A stretch of 64,000 nt of DNA, taken from Datnioides undecimradiatus. Lineage: Eukaryota; Chordata; Actinopteri; Lobotiformes; Datnioididae. The translations under genes were made by a program, and so were the position numbers. The DNA lies in the NCBI GenBank assembly GCA_008933995.1, contig WARS01000051.1, positions 2,728,001 to 2,792,000 on the forward strand. Reading direction: 5' to 3'. Below, one piece after another: positions 31,019 through 43,000 of this stretch; position 1 is the stretch's first letter; the number at the start of each line of letters is the position of its first letter. The notes beneath the pieces were generated by a model. That model did no database searches. It saw nothing but the letters and a program-made list of their open reading frames with translations, and was not told the origin of the DNA.

Positions 31019-34000
31019 GTAAGAAATAGCCTTACAGGGCATTAGTAAGCAAAATGTTAAGGCCGACTTAATGTTTTGCCCGAATTTATTATGAAACCGT
31101 TTGTGTTTCGTTTACGTTTCCAGGCATATTAATTATTTTGTCGGTTTACGTCAAGTCTATAACGCAATAACGTTACTTCAGCGTAGAGGTGTAAGTTAGC
31201 TATTGTTATTCAGAAAACGCCTCTCTATGACTTGGCGTATCGCTGGCCTGTACGCGGTTGTTTAAGCTTGTTTCGGCTATAATGCGAAACACCTGTGGTC
31301 GCTGACAGATCCGGACACACGGCTAACGTTACCACCCGTGCCCGACGTAGCTTTGGCCTGCCCCTGGTACACGCCGTTGTGTCGATAACTTCACACAAAA
31401 CGTCCTTTCATGAACCAGTGGTTTATACGTCGCCTTGCTAATAAGCGGAGGCCCAGTCAATAACCAGTGTTGTAGAGCATGAGGTATGACATTTAATGAA
31501 TCTGTCAGCCACGCACGGGCTGACGCTGCCTGCTAACAGGCAGTGCTACTGAGCAGGCTGTCTGATCAGCGGAGCGGAATAGAAAACATACATTTCATTC
31601 AAATACGTGCTGCTTAGTGCATTTGATGTTAGCTGAATAGTCATCCATTAATAATGGTTGCTGGTATAGTCTTACGTAATGCTGTACGGAGTGCGCAAAT
31701 TATGTCTGCTGATAAGTAAATAAACTTAACATGATAGCGTTTTACAATAACGTCAGGGGTGACAAAGCATTATCGATGTAGGCTAATGTCAAACGCTGCG
31801 ATGCTCTGCACTGCAGATGCATTGTTACTGGGCAACTAGCAGTGGAGGGAGGACCTCTTAAAGGCGCATGGCCCCTTTTGTGTCGTCGTTTTTAATAATG
31901 CCGTCAGTCTCAGAACAAAACAACATGCATCAGCGCTGTCGCTCAGTTCTATCTGATATCTGTCACCGCCTCCATTTTTGTAGTCGTTTTTAATTTTTCG
32001 CGTTCACAGTCTAGACAAGCCTAATTAAAACAAAAGAACAGTGTTGTCGCCCGGGGCCTAATAGGCAAGTTGTTGTGACTGAGGGAGTGGCAGCTTCCCC
32101 ATCAGTGAGTGTGTAGATGTCGGTGTGTGTGTGTCAAGCTGTCTGATTTCAACTGCCTGGCTCAGTCAGCCACTACGTATAAACCACGTTATGTTAATCA
32201 GAAGGATTGTAAGGCTTTTAAAGAATTACTGCACATGTGGTCATGGGCGTCAACTGGATGTGGCAGGGTGTGGCACATGATGCCTCAAGGAGTTGCAATG
32301 TGGGCATGACGTTATCGCCAAGGAGACGAAAGATTAAAGAAAAGATTACAATGAAAGACTTCTTACATTAATTCATTTCAGAAAACACCCAACACCACGA
32401 TTCTTTCCACGCTTACGAGCATGTGATTTACAATTTGATGCAAAACATATGACAAGAGTGACCAAATGATCTATTACAATTATAATCTAGTTAGTAACAA
32501 GTATGAATGACTTCACTGTGCCTTTAGAAAAGCATCCATTAGCTGCTCATTGCGGTGCTTATTGTTTAATGCAGGGAGTTTTTTTTTTATAGTTTAATCA
32601 CTAAAATACATCCAAATATGTTTTTAAATTCCGAGATGGTTCATACGACACTACGCAGCATTAGGCACAGCACCGACATGGCTAACGCTAGTGTTTGTCT
32701 ACCCAAGCTATCATTTTTAAAGAGAAAATATGGTTGTGAAAATAGTTTTCTGGCATTCCGGACAAAACTCATGATGATCATAGTAGTTGTGTTTTATTTT
32801 AAACATTACATGACAGATAACAGTCATTGCACGTCCTTAAACCTTAGTCATTACAGCTCTGCTGAGTCACCTCAAAATTAGGGCTTTGGTCCCCACTCTG
32901 CTTCCAAATCACATGGAAGGACATCCTTTGTAGGTGTGTTTCCTACTTGGAAATACTTAATCTTTAGCATATTTGATGTGGTGTGTCATCCTTTATAATA
33001 AACAAGAAGTCTGCATTTTACTCTAAGAATTCTGATTGTGTGATTACATTCTGAATTATTTGTTGTTGATTAATAATTTAATGATGAATAAAAATAAAAA
33101 TCAATTATTTGTTGACATTTTTGAGATATCATTCTTAATGATGTATGTGTATTTCTATTATATTTTAGACAGCCTTCCTGTTCTCGATCTCTGCTCTTTC
33201 TTGTTTTTCTGCTCACAAATTGTTTGTCGCTTCCACAGGGCCTTTTTGTTTTAATCACAGTTAAGCTTCCATCACTAGAACTCAACTCTTCCTGACCATA
33301 TGGTTAACTTTAAAAACCCGCCCCAACCTAAATGGCATCTGCCCCTTTTCCTGGTCTGCTTCTAACTTGAAACATCTAAAGGAAGAGTTGATCTGCAGTG
33401 ACTATAGCTCCACGTAGAGTATTACGTTGAGTAATATGACAGTATTCTGATATCATGATGTGCCTCTGTCCACGTCCTTATTGTAGAACGTTGTAATCTA
33501 CACCAGGTTTATCTTTCAGTCTGTGGATGTTCCAGCTACCAGATGGCCTGGCCTGCCTCTTTAGCCTGCGTTTGTACCTGAGCTCATTCCACTTGACTTG
33601 CACGCTGATGAGTGACAGTAGTCACAAAGGAAGTGGCACACTTCAAAATGAGGACCTAATTTCTCAATTTACATTGCAGCAGATTTCAAGGCAATTTGGC
33701 CTTTGAATCAATCGATGCGTTGCTGCGTTATGTGTTATCTCGTAATCACAAACAGATAAGAATGTTTGTGAAAGGTGCACAAATGTACACTTAACAGTTG
33801 TCCTCAGTTCACTGCAGATGTACCTTGTTCAGTGTTACAGCTGTCTGCGCTCACAGTTCCTCACAGAATGTTCCAACATGAGCAGGTTAACCATTTAATA
33901 TTGCTGGGGGCATCAACCTCACCTTTCAGTTTGATCTGTTACTTCTCTGAGCATTCACTGAGGAAAACAGCAGATTTGGGTTCTTTTCCTGTGCTTTGGT

Positions 34001-37000
34001 ATTAGTTTGCCTAACATTCTAACATTTTGATGCACGAACATATCTCCAATTACTGTTGTTAGTAGTATCCAAAGCATAATGATGAACAGCTATACTAACT
34101 TACACACAGGTCCACCCTAAACCTGCACTCTGACTGGAAAGAATGGGTTGTGTGCATACATCTCATGGTATTATTTTAAGATTTGAAGAAGGTGCTCAGT
34201 TGAAAGTGAGACGCCCATGCTAAGCTTTGAGGAACACGGAGTTCTTTCTGACTCCCAGCTCTCTCCACACTTGTCTTGCCAAGACAGCCCTCCTCCCTCC
34301 ACTCCCCTCTGGAGTGGACCGTATCACTGAGGTCACAGAGGCAATCAGATAGCCCTAGGGGGTGGATGGTAAAGGATAGCTGGAGCAGCAGGGTAGGGAT
34401 GGCAGGCATTGCAGCAGACCCACCCTGCACCGTCACTTCCACTAAGAGACGAGCCTACGAGGCCCAAGGCCACGGTGATGACATGATGAGGGCAGTCTAA
34501 CCCATGCCCCAGAGACCGAAAACAATCATTTCTGCAAACGCATTAAGCTCAAAGCTCTACCAGTCAATACTCGAAGTATTAACAGTGGATCCAAGAACTG
34601 TGAATGTGTAAGGGCTGCTTTCACAGGGAATCAACACCAACTCTGCAGTTCCCCCTCAGCGCCACTGACAATTTCAACCTTTTTTAGTATATTGTTGTGG
34701 CTGTCTGGCAAACCAACCCCTCGGCATCATATTTTCTATAAAAAGTTATGGTAAACCAATCAGCAGGATTGTGAATAGGAAACTGTTAGAATAACTATGT
34801 AGGATGATGACATGTTAGTTGCTGTGTGTCAGCTTAACTGCTGCCCCAAAAATGTTCTAATGTCAGTTCTCATCCATGTTTTCAGCTTTGTTCCTCTTCT
34901 CTACTGTGTTCCCAGCAGCATCACATGCACTCAATAAGTTGTGTGCATTCCTTTTTAAGTCTGTCTGTTGTTGTTTTTGTTTCATTTCCACATCTTTAGT
35001 TAAATTCTAATTGAACTGAAAAGTATTTAAGGAAAACACCCATTCCCATAATTACAGTTATTATATTTTATTAGTGTGGCAAAACGTGGCTATATAGATT
35101 TGAGATATGCATCTGCAGATTTGTAAAACTGTGATTCTAAACATCATATTTCTTATAGTTTTGCAGAACCATGACATTTAATAATGTTTTTAATTGTAAT
35201 GTGCATTACTTGTATATATCTACTTTAACTCCTTGGGTTTGCCTGTGGCAAATGTAGAAACACAAGTAAGATTTAGAGGTTGTATTGTGGTTTAAAAAGT
35301 ATAGGTGTGGTGTGTCAAGAGGGCAACAGCCATATGAATCTGAGAGAAGGAATGCTGCACCACAAGGGTACACCAACCCTAACCTGCCCAGCCTGTACAC
35401 ACTCCATTTAGGCTGAACTGAAGTAAGATGCCACACCTCCCTCAGTAAACCCAAAACTCACACATCTTCAGTCCTGCCCATGAATCAGGATAGCTCTCCT
35501 GGCATTTCCAACTCAGTTGATGACAAGGCAGAATGAGGGGTGATCTCAAATGACTTCCTCTTGTACCTTGACGGAGGCCATATTGAGGTGGTTGCAAAGT
35601 TACACTACACTACCTGACTCATCCGGTTTCAGTTTTTCCTTCTAAATGTTGAAACCTGGCTGCAGGGACTCACTCCCACTCACCTATGCAAGCATTATTG
35701 CGGTGCAACATTGTTGTTGGATGAAGGCCTGGCTCCCAGTCGACATGCCTGTCCACCCAAAGGTGCAGGATGGTGTTGAGGTCACAGCTCTGTGCAGGCC
35801 ACTGAAGTTCTTCCACAAATTCAGAAAATGAAGAAAAACCAGTTCTTTATGGAGCTGTCTTTGCATGAGGACAAGCACAAACTGTTGGAAGTATACATTG
35901 TGAGCACTAGCATTGAGATTACACTTTACTCTGGGCCTGAGGCCAAACCATAGCAACATAAACCATAGGACAAGTACTAAAGAAGAAATTGTGGTCTTTT
36001 GCTTGTAGTTTATTTGTGAAAAGCACTTCCTGTTTGCTCATAGCAACACTAAAGCAAAGCGTGAAGTGTTTTTGTCTGCTTAAATAAACCATCTTGGTTT
36101 TGCCTGCATAGCCAATATAAGTGCATGTATTAAAGTAATCATAGGTTTACTGAAGTAAACAGTGAGAGCATATGCATGGGGCATCTCTGCTAACATCAGT
36201 GTTTTCTGGTTTTTATTTGAAGTAGTTTTTGTATAGCTTGTAGAGTTGTTAAGGCTGGATAAGTTGTATTTTTCCTCTTGATTTAAATGCCTTTGTTTGA
36301 ATAGGTGCAGTGGATAGAGTTCTTTACTACTTCTTCATAGGATGATCATTCTACTGTCCTTTTTATTTTTTCAGATTCCTTTCTTTCCTCTTCGCCTGTA
36401 TCTCTCATTCAGTCTCCTCAAGGCAAGTGTATGGTTCTCTTACGCTGCTCGCCTGCTCTCTCCCTCTGTCCTGTACTCTCTTGCTGGCCTGCTGCTGTAC
36501 TGCTCTATTTCATCCCTCTTTCTAGTGCCCCTCTCCTGCTCGTAAGGGTCCAATAAAAATAGACCTAACCTGCAAAGAAAACCAACAATGTAGCTCGAAC
36601 ACCAGCTCCTCTCCCAGCTTGACTGGTCATCACCCACCCCTCCTCCTACAAACCATGTCTTGATATTCCATCTGTTTTCCAACACCTCTGACTGTCAGCT
36701 GCTTCACTAATTGTAAGTTAGTCAGGCAGCACAGATACTCCTGTTTTATTGACATATGGTAGTGGTAATTTCAGCACCCCATCCCCTGCTGCAGCTTCTG
36801 ACTGAGACATTTCCAGCTATGCTCAAAGTAGCCTTATTGACCTATTGACACATTTCACTATTAATGTAATGTTAGGATGCAGGAACCGCAATCTTTGATA
36901 GCCATTCCTTGAGAACAGGAACTCAAACAACCCAGCATATGCATATAATTACAAATGTGGTACTATTTCAATAATCTTCTTCAGTTGTCTTTGAGGTCAC

Positions 37001-40000
37001 TGATCTAATTGGCATAAATCAGCATTTACTACAAATCCAAACCAGGCTGTCCAGGGCAGAATTTGCTGCTGCCTGTTCTCACATACCTCCACTATCTTTA
37101 CAGACACCAAGAATTACACTTCTAAAACCCTTCCTCTTCAGCTGCTAGTAATTTGATCCATTTCAGGCTTTACCGCCTGCTAGCGAGCATTATTTAGGTC
37201 AGCAGCTCTCACTGTAGGTTCAAGATAATCCCAAGATTGCCACCTTATTTTAAGAAAGCAGAGAAGTTCAAGTTCACATTGTGCGCACAAGAGCAGAAAC
37301 CTAAAAATGGATGAGGTTGGTGTCCCGGGGGGGTGGTCCTACCTTCCTGCTGCCCTAGTATCCTAGCTCCCCCTTCGTTCCAGTAGCAACTGGGCCCTGG
37401 AGGATGAGTGGCACTGGAGATATCATCCACCGCCCAGTGGCCTGGGCCTGCCATTGCCTGTGGCTGCTCACTCGCCCTCCACTCCACTATCTGCTTATGC
37501 CCTCATAGGCTTTATGCATGTCTCACATCCCTGCTTCAGCTGAAAAAAACTAGGTTTTCTTTGATCAGTTTTGCTTCTTTATTGTCAGATTATTTTTGTT
37601 TTGTGATGTTTACTGTTAGAAGGCAACATATATATTACAAAAGCTAGCCAGTATTGTGAAACTATTGTTCCATATCAGAATTGATATTGATTTGAATAGA
37701 TCTCATGAACCACAACGTATTCTTAGTCACACATTACCCTAACACTTATGACACAAGCATCCAACCTATTTACTCTAAGAGAGGAATGACAGGGTCTGAC
37801 TGCACCCTCTGGAATTTGAACTCGTACTGACTCATCTGCTTCTTAGCAAGGATATCTGACTTGGCTAATGCATTACAATATTTAATCAGTAAATCAATGC
37901 CTAGGGTTTCAGTGTAAATGTCTTCATTGTTGAACACTCTGCAGTAATTCCAGTCTCTGCTGAGAGCAGATTAAGCCAGCATAAATCAGACACTGAAGGC
38001 CCCTGAGGCCTAGTTTGGAAGATTAAACATGACTAGTGGCACATCACAAAGCAAAGTTGTTCATAGCTTTATCTGAACCATGTTAATGAAGTCAGTTCTG
38101 ATATAGTCCCTCTGGAAATCTAGGTTGTAATCAAGTAGTCCTAGCTCTGCCTTAAAGCTGCGCATGTATTCTCAGAGCACTTGTTTTGGAATTTGTTTAC
38201 TACTACAGAGCCAAAGGACTACAACACTGTTGGCGAGATGGTAAAGTCCATTCATGTGGCCTAGTTTGAACAAGGCATTGTATTGTGATGCAGGGGAGGT
38301 GGCAGTCCTATCAAGACAAAGTGGACCAGTCAGTTGGTCATCAGTGGAAAATTCTGTGTCTATGCAGTGGCAGGGGAAGGGTTGGGTCACAGGATCATGC
38401 TCATAAACTAGCTAATATCCCAAGCTTCATTTGAAATTTGTATTGTATTTTTAAGAGTACCCACTGAGTAAAAGTTTAATCTCAGTCATTAGGTGGAGGT
38501 TGACGTGCACAGGTCGAGCTGGGCAGCTGATCTAAATTTCCGAATATAGCTGCCAATTCCCTGTCATGATGGCTTGATGTTGGGTGTTGAAAATGACATG
38601 GGAGACCACTGAGGCTCGAAGGGATCATGTGATTGCTGGACCAGTTGCCTAGAACATCTTTGGAACTCAGGCCTCTGAGATAGCTAAGGGGCCACGTGAC
38701 TTTGAAGGGGGGCCCGGCCATAATGGTGACTGTACAAGCCTCCTCAGTTGTGTGGCTGAGGAAATTGGGGTGCTTAAATGTGATTAACTGCATGGGGACA
38801 GCAGAATTACCTAACTGTTGGCACCTTTTTCACCATTTGAGGATCAGGTCATTACATAATTTTTTCATAAGCAGTCAACAAATACTAATTATGTCGCAAA
38901 TAACTGACCACAATAACATACTGCAATGTTTCTTGGTGCGTTGAGGCATTTTGGAGATTTATCCTTTCATATCTGTTTTTAAAAAAATAAAACTGCAAAA
39001 AGCTTAAATTTTTTATATCAATTTCCTGTCTAACTAGCATTTCAAAGCCAGAACTGTCTTTGGAGTTTGGCAAAAATATATATTTTTTTTCAGGTAAACA
39101 GGGAGGCTCAGAAATGTGATTAGCAGGTAATGGCTTTCAAGCTTATTGGCCATCATAACATTGGCCTAGTTTCTTGTTGGTCTAGCTGTTCTGGATATTT
39201 CTAATGTGGATAGGCTTTGTGTCTTAGTTGTGTGTTTAAGAGTCTGTATTGCCAGAGGTCTTGCAGTACTTAACATTTATTTGAACATTATACAACATAA
39301 CAGTCAGTTGGATATTCTTAAAATTGAAGTTGGGGGACATAATATGTGTGAAGTTGACTGGTGTTTTTGTAAATGACTGCTAGGGAAGTAGAATCGAATT
39401 ACAGGACACTGTACACTCAGCCACTCACTGGCCCTTTGTGTTATTTAACTAAGTGTAGTACTCATTGTTGTCAGTCATACATTGCAAAATTGTTTAAAGC
39501 CATTCAAACCAAAAGTTCTCTAAAGCAAAACTGATTGATACTCTGTTATTGCAGAAATATAGTTCATATCTGTTGCATCAGATACTTTGTCAGTTTTTAG
39601 TAATGGATTGGATGAATGCATTTTACTTGCTCTTAAAGGGCACAGACACACTGAAGAGATGTTGTTTGTTCTCTCTGTCAACATAGGTGTTCTTATGAGA
39701 AGTGATGTTACATTGTAAAGGTGGCATTAATTCCATATATTTTTGGCTGACTGGTTCTGGATTTGCATAAAGCTCCTGCTCAAGGTTTTTTTGTCATGGA
39801 CATGTATGGCAATAGTTGTTGCAGGGTAGCTAATGGCAAAGTATCACTGGTTTGTTCATTTCTACTGTACATTTCAACTGTTGAAAAAGATAACCCATAC
39901 AGCAAGTTGGGCCAGCCTGTGATGCAGATGGAAGGGGACAACCTAACCATTGTTACTGTGACGTCTTTCAGTATTTGTGTAACAATCATGATGCAATATT

Positions 40001-43000
40001 AACTTTTATTTTACAAAAAAACTCTTAAATGGATTACACTCTAATATACTCCACAGTACAGAAAATCATTTGATAGCATGTACATGGAGTTTTTTTTTCT
40101 TTTTGACCTTTGGCTTGTTTTTTGAGATACTTTATCTTGTTCCTGTTGGTTACTTCAGTCAAAGGTCAAGTTATAAACCTCTCAGTTTTTTAGTGCTAAT
40201 TGTAACTTCTTGACTTTAAAATTGACTTGGGCTTTTAATTTAGAGAAATGGCTTTGATGACATTTGTATGGAAGTACAAATCATAGTTACACAAAATAAG
40301 GCCTTTAGGATACAGGTTTTTTTTTATTATGTGTGATACTTGGATTTTAAATCAAAGCACAGATTACACGAAATTAAGAGGAGAGTGGTTGACTTGACAC
40401 TACATAGTCATACACTATTACCATATTTATTGTTGCATCTGTACAAAGAGAAGAGTTTACAAATTTTCCAACTTTCCCTGTGTATTTCTGAACAGTATTC
40501 AGCATTTTCTCACTCAAATGAACATTATCATAGAGAAACTGCTTTCAAGCCTGCAAGTGTATAGCAAGTGGCATACACTTGCAACTGACAAACAGCCACC
40601 ATATGACACCACCAAATGTGGTGAAAAGAAATAAGTATTAGTGAGATTTAATTTCTTTTGCTGCTTCATTAGATCATCCTGATAATTTGTCCACACTGAG
40701 TGCTAGTAAAGAGCAGCATGCAGGAATTGAAGATCCCATCCATGATATGAATCTGCCTTACATTTCCATGATGCAATGCATGAATGCTTGGCTGCAACAT
40801 TAAGGCCTCGCTGAATAATATAAGAAGTGCATGGGATTTTAGTATCTGTGATTTATGACCTCCCCTCCTTTTTCCTCTTCGCTGTCAATCTTCATGAATG
40901 ATGATGCAGACAAAAGAGTGGTCCTGGGCTCTGAGAAGCCCTGTGAAGGTGTTGCAACATCCCTTCGCTTTCCTTCCCAACCTGGCTCATTCACCCCTGG
41001 TAATTATGGGAGTGAAGCAGGGCCACCAGATGGACAACCGGATTCACCGATAAAGACGTCTCCTGTTTCTGAGCGAATAAAGGCACTGGAAGCTCTTGCT
41101 GCCAAGAAAAAGGAGCCTGATTTTAGAAGTGATGGTGGTTTCTCTCACTTCAGAGACCGCCATCATGAGAAATTTCCCGCTGAAACCCCCAAATCTCCCG
41201 CTGAAACCCCAAAATCTCCCACTGAGACCTCAAAATCTCCCACTGAGACCCCCAAATCTCCTACCGAGAAGAATATGCCAACTGTTCAGAAACGAGGAGG
41301 TACTACTGATCAGGAATCGCCAGAATCTCCCTTTGAAGTACTTGGAGATTTTAAACAAGTGAGTGAATTTGAAGAAACAGAAGAGTGGATGAAGACTCAT
41401 TTACCTCCGGTGCCAGACTTTGATGCCGTAGATTTAATTAAAGGCACTCTGAATTCAGAAAATGTTACATCAAAGGAGGAGAAAGAGACTGACATGGTTA
41501 TACCTGAAGCCCCTGCTGCCTTTGCTGGTGTTCCTGATGCTTTCATGGATTCTCCTGTCGAAGCTCCAAATCTGAAGGATGAGTTTGGCGATGCAAAGAA
41601 ACAGCCCAGTGTTGAGGAAGAGTCAGAGTTCGACCTTAGCTTTTTGCCAACAGCCTATATGTGGGACCAGCAGGAAAAATCTGGTGTCCAGCCTCCATCA
41701 AATATCAGTTCAGTTCTTCCAGCTTCACCTGCACCTCCTGCAGGCTTTACCTCCTCATCTCCGTCTGTCCTGCCTCAAGTTGGCACCGATGCTAAACAGA
41801 ATGTGTCAGATGAAAAGAAACCCACTATGACTGGAGATTTGGAGCCCCCAGAGGCAAGTGAAGTGGATAGCTCAGGAGAGTCGGATGATACCGTCATTGA
41901 AGATGGTGTATCTGTTCCTCCTTCTGATTCAGCAGTTTCAAGTCATCCTACCACTGCTCCTAGTTGTCCAACCGATGAAAAGGAGACACCTCCACCAAAG
42001 TCTGAGAGGAAATTAATGCAGGTTCCAACAATCAATGTTATTGAGACAGATGAGCCTAATTACAGTGAAGAGGAGATGGAAATGGAGCTTGAAGGAGAAG
42101 AAGATGAGGATTATGAGGTTGTCAAAGACCCAGCTAGAGAGGCCACAAAAATCCAAGAACCAGAATCAGATGATAGTACAAATGAACCACCCAAGTCACG
42201 CCCCTTAGAAACTGAATTCATGGAAGGCTACTCCCCACCATCCTCGCCCGTTGACTCTGATGCTGAATACTCTCCTAAACACAAGATACTCAAATCTTTT
42301 CCTGAAACCATCCATCAGGAATCCACATCAAAACCAGAGACCCTACCTAATCAAAATGATTCTACAGATCTGATATCTGATGTTTCTCAAGCACAATCTG
42401 AAAAATCACAAATCTTTTCGAATAAAATAAATGATGAACCCTCCACTTTTACAGTCTCAAATGAAGAAGTGGACTTCCCAGACAATGACGATGAGTGGTC
42501 AGATGAAGCTCAAGATATCCTTGTCAAACCTTGCAAGATGGATCATACGTTCATGGAATCAACTTCTTACACCCAAACCAAAGAGGATGAAAAGACCAAC
42601 ACAGCTGAAAAAGGAGCTTATATCGAGGGGGCTTCCCTTTCAAAAACCAGCTTCATGCAAGATGATATCTATGACAGACAGTCATTTGATTATGATTATG
42701 ATGGATCCTCTCCGTTGGATGACATTGATGACAAACGGCCTCATAATGCTAAGGAGAGGTTTCTGTCTGATCCCGAGCACAGTCGAAACGTTGAAGATTT
42801 TACTTCAGTCAATGATGATGATGATGAACCCCTCACAAAGCCACTTGCTCAGCCATCTTTAAGAGATTATCCCCAAGACCCATACTCCTCTTTCCAAAGT
42901 GAGACGCTAGGTAGCATCAAGGAGCAAGATTTCAGTAGGGAAAACATGGCCAACACTGTTACAGATAACACTGCATATAGTAACTCTTTCCCAGGGCAAC

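Noticed and set aside
34176-34500. Overlapping open frames on both strands in rtn3 intron 1
   Set aside because: No splice signals in phase, no recognisable motif, and both strands are open because the stretch is C/T-rich.
37245-37487. 80-codon minus-strand frame rich in Gly/Pro, possibly a mobile-element remnant
   Set aside because: I could not assign it to any element family from motifs.
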